Shown piece after piece: positions 34,611 through 43,938 of a DNA stretch of 64,000 nt (the first letter of the stretch is position 1; the number at the start of each line of letters is the position of its first letter). The position numbers were made by a program, and so were the translations under genes. The DNA is from Paenibacillus sp. NFR01 (GTDB lineage: Bacteria; Bacillota; Bacilli; Paenibacillales; Paenibacillaceae), in NCBI RefSeq assembly GCF_900111565.1, contig NZ_FOIK01000001.1, positions 62,001 to 126,000 on the forward strand, read 5' to 3'. The notes beneath the pieces were generated by a model. The model saw only the letters and a program-made list of their open reading frames with translations. It did not search any database and was not told the DNA's origin.

Positions 34611-36296
34611 TTATTCGCTGAATTCTTCGATTTGAATCTGATAGCTGTTCGAACGGGCTTCGCCGGAATATTTACGCGTATCCAGGGCGAACGTGTAGAG
34701 TGCGTTACAGTAACCAGTAATGATATGGCCGAGGTAATCGACATTCACCTTGACGTAGTAGGAGATTGTAGCCGATTCACCGGGGGCCAGCGTTCCAAGC
34801 TGCACCGCTCCGCTGTATGGCACGCCGTGGCTGCCCAAGGTACTGACATAGACCAGATCCGGATCCAGTATCGTTGCCGGGGGAATGATCCGGATGACCG
34901 ATACTTCAGCCGGGGTATTGCCGCTGTTATGCACGGTGATGCGGAAGCCGACGATGCCTCCGGTCTCCACGATGGGCGGATCATTGGCGATCTCGACCGT
35001 GATGACAGGCGAGAAGAGCTGCGTCATCACGAGATTCGACGATTCCGATTGCCGGACATTTCGCCCGTCCGGCAGCAAAAAGGTATATTGAATGCTGCCC
35101 TGATTGCTGATCGCGGGCAAAGTGCGGATATCGGTGAACGCAGGGATGGAGACCAGAAATCGAACGATGACGCGTTCCCCGGCCCGGATCGTACCCAGCG
35201 GAATGCCGTCACCCGGGCGGATGCCCTTCCGCGGAACGCCGTTTACGGTGATGCTGTCCCACACGAACAGCGTGCCGGACGGAATGGCATCGATCAGTAT
35301 CGCATCAACGGCTAGATTACCGTCGTTGATTACGTTGAATTCATAACGCAGATTGTCGCCGGGAACAGCCTTCGTCAAGTCGGTACGCAAACGGATTGTA
35401 AAGCCGGGAGACACCACGTTTATTTCTGCCAGGTTGCTTGTTGTCGCATACTTCTCGTCACCCTCCCCGTATGAGGTAACGGCTTTTGTACCAAGCACCG
35501 GTGAAGGCGGAGCCAACGTCACCCTGGCCCTGAAGGAGATCGATAGGCTTGCACCCGGCACCAGCGCGCCGAGCGGAATGCCGATGGCCGGATCATCGCC
35601 CGGCACGTACATGTTGCCGACGATGACGCTGCCGGGAATAAAAGCGGCGCCTTCGGGAAGCGGAATCCTGGCCAGCAGGCCGGATAATGTCCGTGCCCCT
35701 TCATTGCGTAGCTGCAGCGTATAAGTAATGACATCTCCGACAAAGGTTGTATTTGTATTAGCGCTTAAAAAACTCGACAGCAAGTACGCCGCCAGTGAGA
35801 CCTTGGATACATTCGATGAGACCTCGCCTTGAACCTCGCGGCCTTCGGGCGTGACGAAAGCATAGCGGGCCGTCGCCTGGTTCTGCAGTTCAAGCGATGC
35901 GGGCAGCGAGACGACGATGACCTGGAACGAGATGTTGACCTGGGTTCCCGGCGCAATTGGGCCGAGGGGAATGCCCGAAGACGGAGTGACCCCCGGAAGG
36001 GGCACTCCGTCTCTGAGCACGCTGTTGGCGATAAACGAAACCCCCTGCGGAAGCGGATCGATCAGCGTAGCTTCTCCTGCAACATTGCCGTTGTTTCGTA
36101 CGGAGATCTTGTAAACCAGGGTGTCGCCAAGGGAGACGCTGATCGCACTTGCGGTTTTGAAGACGGACAGAACCGGACTCACGACAGAAGTATTAACGGT
36201 ATTGGAGAAGGCGATCGCGTCAGTACCCGCTGCGGAGCTGTAGAGCACCCTGGATTGATTCTTTACCACCGGTCCGGAGCGCGATACGGGAGTCAT
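34611..36296 (-). CDS. DUF11-repeat protein, second half of a split array
   Basis: A 561-residue protein made of the end of one DUF11 repeat (residues about 1-40), three or four full repeats (starting near LSVFKTASAI, LSANTNTTFV, IRLRTDLTKA and ITVEIANDPP) and a C-terminal tail. The ATG overlaps the stop of the giant DUF11 gene (ATGA). A weak AGGT lies 9 nt upstream. There is no signal peptide. The first residues complete the repeat that the upstream gene leaves unfinished, so this may be a translationally coupled partner or the product of a frameshifted single gene. DUF11 modules are Ig-like surface domains; no enzymatic role is visible. Confidence 0.75.
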   Translation of the reverse strand: MTPVSRSGPVVKNQSRVLYSSAAGTDAIAFSNTVNTSVVSPVLSVFKTASAISVSLGDTLVYKISVRNNGNVAGEATLIDPLPQGVSFIANSVLRDGVPLPGVTPSSGIPLGPIAPGTQVNISFQVIVVSLPASLELQNQATARYAFVTPEGREVQGEVSSNVSKVSLAAYLLSSFLSANTNTTFVGDVITYTLQLRNEGARTLSGLLARIPLPEGAAFIPGSVIVGNMYVPGDDPAIGIPLGALVPGASLSISFRARVTLAPPSPVLGTKAVTSYGEGDEKYATTSNLAEINVVSPGFTIRLRTDLTKAVPGDNLRYEFNVINDGNLAVDAILIDAIPSGTLFVWDSITVNGVPRKGIRPGDGIPLGTIRAGERVIVRFLVSIPAFTDIRTLPAISNQGSIQYTFLLPDGRNVRQSESSNLVMTQLFSPVITVEIANDPPIVETGGIVGFRITVHNSGNTPAEVSVIRIIPPATILDPDLVYVSTLGSHGVPYSGAVQLGTLAPGESATISYYVKVNVDYLGHIITGYCNALYTFALDTRKYSGEARSNSYQIQIEEFSE

Positions 36297-39200
36297 ATCG
36301 AGATTACCTGAACCTGGAAGGTAACGGTTGACGAGGCGCCTGCAGCAATGGAGCCGATGACGATACCCGCCGCCGGGTTCGCAGCCGGACGGAATACGCC
36401 GTCCACCGACACGCTGCCGATCACAAACTGGCTGCCGGCAGGAATCGGATCCACCAGCAGGACGTTGCTGACCGTCACGATGCCGTTGTTGGTCACGACG
36501 ATCGTGTACGTAATCAGGTCGCCGACGACCGCGTCGATCGCCGAGGTGCTTTTGACGACCGAGACATCCGGCGACGATACCGGGATCACCAGCGTGTTCG
36601 ATAAGGACGATCCGCTCAGGAGGCGTCCATCCGGCGGCGTAAACGTGAAGGTGGCTCCGGCCTGGTTGACGAGCTGCTGCGGAGACGGAAGCGAAGCCAC
36701 TGTAACCTGCAGCGAAACTGTGACCTGAACCGTGGCTCCGGGGGCCACGGTGCCGATGTTGATGCCGGAAGCCGGATCGGCGCCGGGCTGGGGCACGCCG
36801 TTCACGAGGACGCTGTTCGGTACGAAGACGGCGCCAGGCGGAATCGCGTCGGTGACCGTTACGGTGGCCGCCAGGTTGCCGGCGTTCGTGACGTTTAGGA
36901 AGTAGGTTACGGTATCCCCTACAGTCGCATTAGCCGTATCCGCGCTCTTGACGACGTTGATGAGCGGCTGGTACACCGGTGTGACGAGTGCGTTCGAGAA
37001 GGCTGCACCGGAGAAGGCGCCGGATGTAAAGCTGACCGAAGCCTGGTTATTCAGGCTGGCCGGCACCGGCAGCTCATTGACGTGAATATTGAAGGTTACC
37101 AGTACCGATGCGCCCGGGGCGATCGTACCGAGCGCTACGCCTGCCGCCGGGTTGGCCCCAGGCACCGGCACTCCGTCAACGGCGACGCTTCCGGTTACAA
37201 AATTCGTACCCGCCGGGATGATATCGCTCAGCACGACATTATTGACCGGCGCAATGCCCGCATTGGCCACAGTGATGCTGTACGGGACGGTATCGCCGAC
37301 GACGGCATCGATGACCGACGTTGTTTTGGTCACAACGACATCCGGCGAGGATACCGGAATCCGATTCACGTTGGATGAAATCGTCTGATTGAAGGTGCGG
37401 CCGTCAGGCAGCGTGTAGGCGGAGGAAATGACCGCTTGGTTGGACAACTGCTGGCTGGCCGGCAGCGAAACGATCACCACCGAGTACGTCACGGTAACCG
37501 TGGCTCCGGCAGCGATGGTGCCAAGCGGCACGCCCGTTGCCGGATCGGCCCCCGGCACCGGCGAACCGCCGATCAGAACGCTGTTCGGCACCAGCGTCGA
37601 GCCGGCAGGAATCGTATCGGATAGCGTAGCGGTTGCCGGATAGTTGCCGGTGTTGCTGACCACTACCGTGTAGGTCACCGTATCGCCTACGGTCGCATTG
37701 GCGGTATTGCCGGTTTTGACTGCCGTAAGAATCGGCACGTAATCCGGTGTAACGGAAATATTAGAGAAAGCTACGTTGGAGCTTGCACCGGAGGTGAAGC
37801 TGACCGAAGACTGGTTGGTGATGCCTCCGTTTCCGGTCAAAGCCGTCACGAGCACCTGGAACGTCACGGTTACGGAAGCGCCCGGCGCGATGTTGCCGAC
37901 GGTGACGCCGGTTGCCGGCGAAACGGATGGGCGCGGCACGCCGTCGACCGTTACGCTTCCCGTGACAAAGACGGTACCGGACGGCAGGGCATCGGTGAAT
38001 ACGACATTGTTGACGGCAGCGATACCGTTATTGGTCAGAACGACGGAATACGCAATCGTGTCGCCCACGGTCGTGGCTGTCGTCGCCGTCGACTTGACGA
38101 CCCCGAGATTCGGGTTCGATACCGGAATGGTAACGGTGTTGGACAGTGCGGAACCGCTAAGCGTCCGCCCGTCGGACAAGGTGAAGCTGTAACCCGCCGT
38201 ACCTTGGTTAACCAGAAACTGCGGCGTCGGCAGCGAGGTAATGACCACCGAGAAGGTAACGGTTACTGTACCTCCTGCCGCAATGGTTCCGGCGGCAATG
38301 CCGGTAACCGGATCGGCCGCCGGCAGCGGCAAGCCGTTCACGAGCACGCTGTTCGGCACAAAGGTAGTGCCGGCAGGGATATTATCCGTCACGGTAAGCG
38401 TGGCCGGATAGTTCCCGGTGTTGGTGATGGTCAGGGTATAGCTGACGGTATCGCCGACGGTGGCGTTTGAGGTGCTCGCGGATTTGACGACGGCGATGTC
38501 CGGCTGGGAGACCGGAACCGAGACCGGATTGGAAAAAACAGAGCCGGAAAAGACTCCGGAGGTATAGGTGACGGTAGCCTGGTTGTCAATCGAGGCATCC
38601 GCCGGAACGGAGGTAACGGTCACACTGTACGTGACGGTGGCCGAAGCGCCGGAAGCCAGCGTACCCAGTGAAATGCCGGTGGCCGGATTCGAGGACGGAA
38701 ACGATACGCCGTTGACAAACACGCTGCCCGCCACGAAAGCGGAACCGCCGGGCGTCGGGTCTGTCAGGATGACGCTGTTTACCGGATCCGTCCCGCTATT
38801 CGTGACATTGACGGTATAAGCGATCGTATCGCCGAGCGCGGCGGCCTTGGACGGCGTGCTCTTCACCACGGTTACGTTCGGTGCCGATACCGTGATAGTA
38901 ACCGTATTGGACAACGCGGAGCCGGTTAAGGTGCGGCCATCCGGCGGCGTATACGTAAAGGTGGTCGTCGCCTGATTGACCAGCTGCTGCGGCGTGGGCA
39001 GCGAGACGATAAATACGCTGAAGCTGACCGTGACGCTTGCGCCCGCAGCCACCGTTCCCACCGGAATGCCGGTGTCCGGAGAAACGCCGGGAACCGGGAA
39101 TCCGCCAACAATGACGCTGTTCGGATCAAAGGTCGTTCCGGCAGGAATGTTGTCCGTAAGCGTCACGTTTGCCGCCAAATTGCCGGTGTTGCTGACTACG

Positions 39201-41970
39201 ATGGAGTAGGCGATCGTGTCGCCGACCGTTGCGTTCAGATCGCTTGCGCTTTTGACAAGCGAGATCTGCGGCTGGGTCACCGGGGTCGTCGTCACATTGG
39301 ATGTGGATGAGCCGGAGAACACCCCGGACGTAAAGCTGACGGTTGACTGGTTGTTAATCTGTGAAGGAATCGGCATGGTTATCACCACCTCAAAGGTTAC
39401 GGCAACTGAAGCCCCGGGGGCCAGACTGCCGATTTGAATGCCGGCGGACGGAACGGCCAGCGGCTGGGTGATGCCGCGGACGGTTACGCTGCCGGGTACA
39501 AAAGCTGCATTGGCAGGCAAGGGATCGCTGAAAATGATGTTTGTGACGTTAGCGATTCCGGTGTTGGTCAGCACCGAGGTAAACGTGAGGGTGTCCCCGG
39601 TGACGGCGTCGATGGCGTTTACGCTTTTGACGACGCTGATGTTCGGCGCGGATACAGGAACGGAGATCGTATTGGATGCCGTGTTTGCTCCAAGCTGCCG
39701 CCCGTCGGGCAGCGTGAAGGTGAAGGAGGCGGCCGCCGAGTTCACGAGCTGCTGGTTGGGCGGCAGGCTGACGACGGTGACGACAAAGCTGATCATCACG
39801 CTGTCGCCCGGCGCGAGCGGGCCGACCGGAATGCCGGTTGCCGGACTGTAGCCGGGCAGCGGGGTGCCCCCCACAATGACGCTGTTGGTTTCGAATACGG
39901 CCTGCGGCGGCAAAAGATCCGTCAGATTGAGCTGTGCCGCAATATTTCCCGTATTGCTCGCCTGAATCATGAACGTGACGGAGCCGCCGACGGATGCCTG
40001 GGCGACATTTGTGCTTTTCACCAAAGCGATAACCGGTATGAAGAGCGAGGTAGAGACGGTGTTCGACAATGCGGTGCCGCTGAAGCTTCCGGCGGTAAAC
40101 GATGCGCTGGCCTGGTTGGCGAGCTGCGCCGGCGAAGGCAGGAAAGCGGCGTTGACGAGAAACGATACTGTGGTTGTTGCTCCTGCCGCAAGGGGGCCAA
40201 GCGCGATCCCTGCATTCGGATTGGCGGAGCCGGCAGGCGATCCGTTGATCGTTACGCTGCCGGCAACAAAGTTGCCGCCGTTTGGAATACTGTCGGAGAG
40301 TACGACATTGCTCACGGCTACGCCGCTGGGGTTGCTGACCGCGATCGTATACGTAATGTTTTCGCCGATGGCGGCCGACGTCCGGTTCGTCGTTTTGGCC
40401 AAGGTAATATTCGGCGCAGATACCGGCAGGCTCAGCGTATTGGAGACGCTGCTGCCGGCCAAAGACCGTCCGCTTGGCAGCTGGTACGTGTATGCGGCGC
40501 TCCCCTGGTCGGTTAAAACGGCGGGTGATGGCAGCGATTGTACCGCCGTCTGGAAAGTGACGGGGACCGTGACCCCCGGCGCGATGGAGCCCAGCGCGAT
40601 GCCGCCGGTCGGCGTGTCGCCGGGCCGGTTGACGCCGTTCACCGTCACGCTGCCCGGCACAAAGGCCGAGCCGGCCGGGATATTGTCCGTCAGCGTTACG
40701 ACGGCTGCAAGGTTCCCTGTATTCTGTACCTGCAAGGTGTAGACGATATTCCCGCCCACCGTTGCGCTGGAGACATTGGCGCTTTTGGCAATGGCGATGA
40801 CGGGCTGGTATACCGGTGTCGCAATGGAATTCGACTGGCTGATTCCGGTAAAGGTTCCCGAACTGTACGATACGGAAGACCGGTTGGACAGCTGTCCCCC
40901 GGCAGGCACGGACCCGACGCTGACCTGAAAGGTAACTGCGATGCTGCTTCCTGCCGGGATCGCCCCGACATTGATGCCCGTTGCCGGATTGGCGGTCAGC
41001 CTGGGAGTCCCGCCGACAGATACGCTCCCGGCAACAAAGGTGCTTCCAGCCGGAATCGGATCGGAAAAGATGACACTGGTAATCGGCACGATGCCGTTGT
41101 TGCTGATGACCGAAGTGTAAGTCAGCGTATCCCCCACGGCGGCATCGGACAGGTTGGCCGTTTTGGCGACTGTGACATTCGGCAACGCGACCGGGAGAGT
41201 CAGCGTATTGGACGCGGCCGATCCGGACACGGTCCGTCCGTCCGGCACGACATACGTATAAGCGGCGGTCGCCTGATCAACCAGCTGCGGCGGCGACGGC
41301 AGGCTGTTCACGACGATCTGAAACTGCACCGTCGAGCTGCCGCCTGCAGCAATGGTACCGATGGCAATTCCGGCGGCGGGATTGCCCGCAACCGGCGTTC
41401 CGTTGACGGTGAATGAGCCGGGCACATAAGTGCTGCCTGCCGGAATGTTATCCGTCAGGGTGGTGACGGCCCCGATGTTGCCGGTATTCGAAATCTGCAG
41501 CGTATAGGTAATGGTGTCGCCTACGGTAGCATTGGCGATATTGGAGCTCTTGACGATGCCGAGAACAGGCGAATACACCGGAAGCGTAACGGTGTTGGAC
41601 GGAATAACCCCGCTGATGGTCGAACCGCCGGCAACGCTTTGAAAGGTAAAAGCGGCGCTGGCCGTATTGGGAACCGTCTGCGAGCCCGGCAGCGAAGAGA
41701 TCCGGGCCTGGTATGTAACCGTGATGGAGGTGCCAAGCGCCAGCGAGCCGAGCGGGACGCCTGTAGTTACGTCCGCGGTAGGCCTGGATACGCCGGCAAC
41801 GACAACGCTTCCCGTAACGAAGGTCAACCCGGCCGCAAGCGGGTCGGATAATACCACGCTGGCGGCGCTGGCCGTTCCGGTATTGCTGACGTTAACGGTG
41901 TACGTAACCGTATCGCCGACGATGGTTCCGGCGACGTTGGAGCTTTTGGTCACATTGATTTTAGGCGCAT
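36293..41970 (-). repeat. Tandem array of about 390-bp DUF11 units
   Basis: Fifteen coding repeats, with two alternating types. One type carries LTDNIPAG and PDGRTLSG-like motifs; the other carries FSDPIPAG and a NQSSVSFTSG-like motif. This gives an underlying period of about 780 bp. Copies differ by many substitutions, so the array is old rather than freshly amplified. Confidence 0.75.
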
Positions 41971-43000
41971 TGATGTCCACCTGAATGGCATTTCCGTTGA
42001 CAACGTAGGCATCGCCGGAGGTGGTGAGCGTGAGCACGGCGGAGGACTGGTTGTTGACCAGCCTTGCCGAAACGTCGACATTGGTAATGTCCCAGCCCTG
42101 TCTGCCGCCGACAATGTTGGAACCGGGGCTGCCGTTGGTCTGGTTGCGGTTGCCGAACGTGCCCGTCGTATTCAGGTTGCCCGCATCATTGTTGATCTGG
42201 GAGGCGAAAAAGTTATTGGCAAAGTTGTTTGGACCCGACAATGCCGCTTGCGTCGCGGAGGTCGGACCAAACAGCGCCTGATCCCCTGAACGGTTGGCGT
42301 CGCCTTCCTGCGCGCTGAACAGGATGCGTCCGCCAAGCGTACCGGTGACCGGGGTGGCGAAGCCGGTTATTGTCGTCACTACGGGGGCGGAGGAGGCCTG
42401 CACCAAGACTGCACCTGCACGCAGGGACATGTTGCGGAACGGCAGCGAAGGATTGGAGTAAATGACGCCCAGCGTCCAGCCGGCATGGTTTGCGGTTGAA
42501 TCGCCGGTAATGACGATCGTGCCGACGACGCCTCCCACCGTATAGGTCCCGGCACCGCCGGCCGCCACAAGGCTGGTGACATTAGCCGAACGTACATAGG
42601 CGGAAGCGCCGTTGCCAAGATCGACGCTATTGGCGGTCGCAGAATCGGGCGTAACGGAGCTTGTACCTGCAGGGGTCGTAAAGGTAACCGGATTATTAAT
42701 CGCCGAGCTGAGATTGACATTGCCGTTGATGTAGGATCCGCCCCAAATCAACTCGGCATAGATGACAGTGCTGCCGGCGGGAAGAACAAGTATCGCCGAT
42801 GCACTGTTGCTTTGATAGGCGCTTGTCGTTCCGGCAGGGTAGGTCCCAAAGGTGGAGGAGGTATTGATTGTGCTGAATGCACCGATACTGTCCTGGGTTC
42901 CGGGGACGCCGGAGGTATCCGAACGGCTCAGGCCGAGCGTGTTCCCTGTAAAGGTGATGGCTCCGGTTGCATTGACTGTGGACCGAACGACGAGTGGAAT
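36293..43000 (-). CDS. Giant DUF11-repeat protein, probable ATT start
   Basis: A 2,235-residue protein. Residues 1-340 form a beta-rich N-terminal domain (ITFTGNTLGLSRS, AELIWGGSY, GDANRSGDQALFGPTSA). After it come 15 DUF11-type repeats of about 130 residues, each opening with a VVKS...VGDTxxYT pattern; the last stops early. There is no signal peptide, membrane helix or sortase motif. The proposed start is ATT (43000-42998) because the full anti-16S match AAGGAGGTGATA ends 3 nt before it, with GGAGG 8 nt away, and no ATG, GTG or TTG is correctly placed. Translation then begins MPLVVRSTVN. Upstream in-frame starts lack ribosome binding sites. The role is unknown; a spore or cell surface fibre is possible. 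Confidence 0.8.
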   Translation of the reverse strand: MPLVVRSTVNATGAITFTGNTLGLSRSDTSGVPGTQDSIGAFSTINTSSTFGTYPAGTTSAYQSNSASAILVLPAGSTVIYAELIWGGSYINGNVNLSSAINNPVTFTTPAGTSSVTPDSATANSVDLGNGASAYVRSANVTSLVAAGGAGTYTVGGVVGTIVITGDSTANHAGWTLGVIYSNPSLPFRNMSLRAGAVLVQASSAPVVTTITGFATPVTGTLGGRILFSAQEGDANRSGDQALFGPTSATQAALSGPNNFANNFFASQINNDAGNLNTTGTFGNRNQTNGSPGSNIVGGRQGWDITNVDVSARLVNNQSSAVLTLTTSGDAYVVNGNAIQVDINAPKINVTKSSNVAGTIVGDTVTYTVNVSNTGTASAASVVLSDPLAAGLTFVTGSVVVAGVSRPTADVTTGVPLGSLALGTSITVTYQARISSLPGSQTVPNTASAAFTFQSVAGGSTISGVIPSNTVTLPVYSPVLGIVKSSNIANATVGDTITYTLQISNTGNIGAVTTLTDNIPAGSTYVPGSFTVNGTPVAGNPAAGIAIGTIAAGGSSTVQFQIVVNSLPSPPQLVDQATAAYTYVVPDGRTVSGSAASNTLTLPVALPNVTVAKTANLSDAAVGDTLTYTSVISNNGIVPITSVIFSDPIPAGSTFVAGSVSVGGTPRLTANPATGINVGAIPAGSSIAVTFQVSVGSVPAGGQLSNRSSVSYSSGTFTGISQSNSIATPVYQPVIAIAKSANVSSATVGGNIVYTLQVQNTGNLAAVVTLTDNIPAGSAFVPGSVTVNGVNRPGDTPTGGIALGSIAPGVTVPVTFQTAVQSLPSPAVLTDQGSAAYTYQLPSGRSLAGSSVSNTLSLPVSAPNITLAKTTNRTSAAIGENITYTIAVSNPSGVAVSNVVLSDSIPNGGNFVAGSVTINGSPAGSANPNAGIALGPLAAGATTTVSFLVNAAFLPSPAQLANQASASFTAGSFSGTALSNTVSTSLFIPVIALVKSTNVAQASVGGSVTFMIQASNTGNIAAQLNLTDLLPPQAVFETNSVIVGGTPLPGYSPATGIPVGPLAPGDSVMISFVVTVVSLPPNQQLVNSAAASFTFTLPDGRQLGANTASNTISVPVSAPNISVVKSVNAIDAVTGDTLTFTSVLTNTGIANVTNIIFSDPLPANAAFVPGSVTVRGITQPLAVPSAGIQIGSLAPGASVAVTFEVVITMPIPSQINNQSTVSFTSGVFSGSSTSNVTTTPVTQPQISLVKSASDLNATVGDTIAYSIVVSNTGNLAANVTLTDNIPAGTTFDPNSVIVGGFPVPGVSPDTGIPVGTVAAGASVTVSFSVFIVSLPTPQQLVNQATTTFTYTPPDGRTLTGSALSNTVTITVSAPNVTVVKSTPSKAAALGDTIAYTVNVTNSGTDPVNSVILTDPTPGGSAFVAGSVFVNGVSFPSSNPATGISLGTLASGASATVTYSVTVTSVPADASIDNQATVTYTSGVFSGSVFSNPVSVPVSQPDIAVVKSASTSNATVGDTVSYTLTITNTGNYPATLTVTDNIPAGTTFVPNSVLVNGLPLPAADPVTGIAAGTIAAGGTVTVTFSVVITSLPTPQFLVNQGTAGYSFTLSDGRTLSGSALSNTVTIPVSNPNLGVVKSTATTATTVGDTIAYSVVLTNNGIAAVNNVVFTDALPSGTVFVTGSVTVDGVPRPSVSPATGVTVGNIAPGASVTVTFQVLVTALTGNGGITNQSSVSFTSGASSNVAFSNISVTPDYVPILTAVKTGNTANATVGDTVTYTVVVSNTGNYPATATLSDTIPAGSTLVPNSVLIGGSPVPGADPATGVPLGTIAAGATVTVTYSVVIVSLPASQQLSNQAVISSAYTLPDGRTFNQTISSNVNRIPVSSPDVVVTKTTSVIDAVVGDTVPYSITVANAGIAPVNNVVLSDIIPAGTNFVTGSVAVDGVPVPGANPAAGVALGTIAPGASVLVTFNIHVNELPVPASLNNQASVSFTSGAFSGAAFSNALVTPVYQPLINVVKSADTANATVGDTVTYFLNVTNAGNLAATVTVTDAIPPGAVFVPNSVLVNGVPQPGADPASGINIGTVAPGATVQVTVSLQVTVASLPSPQQLVNQAGATFTFTPPDGRLLSGSSLSNTLVIPVSSPDVSVVKSTSAIDAVVGDLITYTIVVTNNGIVTVSNVLLVDPIPAGSQFVIGSVSVDGVFRPAANPAAGIVIGSIAAGASSTVTFQVQVISI

Positions 43001-43101
43001 GATTATCACCTCCTTGCGGGTGAATGATAGCATGGCGAATAACGAAAAAAAGCAGACCATCCCCTGCAAAAGGACGATGTGCTGTCTTTCTTGTGCTATA
43101 T

Positions 43102-43132
43102 TAGCCTATGACGGGGGATGGCGTTTCTTGTT
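43102..43132 (-). promoter_or_regulatory. Sigma-K-like promoter for the DUF11 genes
   Basis: On the minus strand CATAGGCTA (43110-43102) matches the sigma-K -10 consensus CATANNNTA. AACA lies 18 bp upstream, slightly beyond the usual spacing. It lies 102 bp before the ATT start. Confidence 0.3.
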
Positions 43133-43147
43133 TGTCCGCCGATTTAT

Positions 43148-43801
43148 TTAACGAAGATCGTGCATTCCCTGCATGTACTGGACGAGACGGCGGCGCTCAT
43201 GCAGCGATTTTGGCTCGGGATGCAGCTTTTGGCTTAAGGCCTCCAGCTCTTGGGGCGAGATTTCCTGTTTGACGACGGCAAAATGGTACATGATCTCGTG
43301 CACCACATTGGCCTGCAAGGTCTTGAGCACTTCCAGCTCCTCGGCTTCGTACAGTGCTTCATTAAACGGATATCGATAAAACAGCTCCATCCGCAAAAGC
43401 CGGAAGTCAAAGGGCGGCGTCGGCGCCGGATAATCGGGGATTTCGGGGGATATCGCGGTATTCCGCGGCTGATAGAACCGGCCGGTTAAATACCTTGGGG
43501 TGTATTCATCGAATTTCTGTTTGAAAAAAGGGTTCGAGAGATGCGGAAAGCTGTGCGCGTATGGGGCGAGAATGCAGACTACGCCTTTATGAATGCTGAT
43601 CCGGTAGATTTCGGCCATTGCGCGCATCAGATCCCCGACATAGGGCAGCACCCGGCTGGCCATGACGAATTCGGCACTGTCATCCGGCAGCGGAATGCCT
43701 TCCTCAATATCGCAGACCAGATCGACGCCCGGATAGAGCATGCGGTCGATTCCGAAATAACCGGGCTCTTTGCTTGTGCCGCAGCCGATATCGATTCTCA
43801 A
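43148..43801 (-). CDS. SAM-dependent methyltransferase (class I)
   Basis: A 217-residue protein. RIDIGCGTSKEPGYFGID is motif I with the acidic residue that follows it, and CDIEEGIPLPDDSAEFVMAS covers motifs II-IV of Methyltransf_11-type enzymes. Residues 90-217 are a less conserved cap. The substrate is unknown. The TTG at 43801 has AAGGAG 8 nt upstream; the GTG at 43810 lies too close to it. It precedes the DUF11 genes on the same strand by 147 bp and may share their regulation. Confidence 0.8.
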   Translation of the reverse strand: MRIDIGCGTSKEPGYFGIDRMLYPGVDLVCDIEEGIPLPDDSAEFVMASRVLPYVGDLMRAMAEIYRISIHKGVVCILAPYAHSFPHLSNPFFKQKFDEYTPRYLTGRFYQPRNTAISPEIPDYPAPTPPFDFRLLRMELFYRYPFNEALYEAEELEVLKTLQANVVHEIMYHFAVVKQEISPQELEALSQKLHPEPKSLHERRRLVQYMQGMHDLR

Positions 43802-43938
43802 GGAAATCACTCCTTCGGAAGAAAAATAAGGCTCTTCACCATCATATTAAATCCGCGGGTTCATGCTTCCGGCGCTTGCCTACCGCAGGCAATAAACCGG
43901 AGCCCATGCCTTTGCGGGTATAGAAGGAGGCGCAGGAA

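Noticed and set aside
36290..36300. Programmed -1 frameshift at the DUF11 junction
   Set aside because: No X XXY YYZ slippery heptamer or downstream pseudoknot is apparent, so I list the split only as an open question.
36293..43000. CRISPR-like array
   Set aside because: The periodic repeats are about 390 bp and coding; no short direct repeats with unique spacers occur in the window.
43001..43069. Upstream in-frame starts of the giant DUF11 gene (TTG 43069, ATG 43060 and ATG 43033)
   Set aside because: None has a ribosome binding site, and the hydrophobic peptide they would add lies before a full-length Shine-Dalgarno sequence that would then have no purpose.
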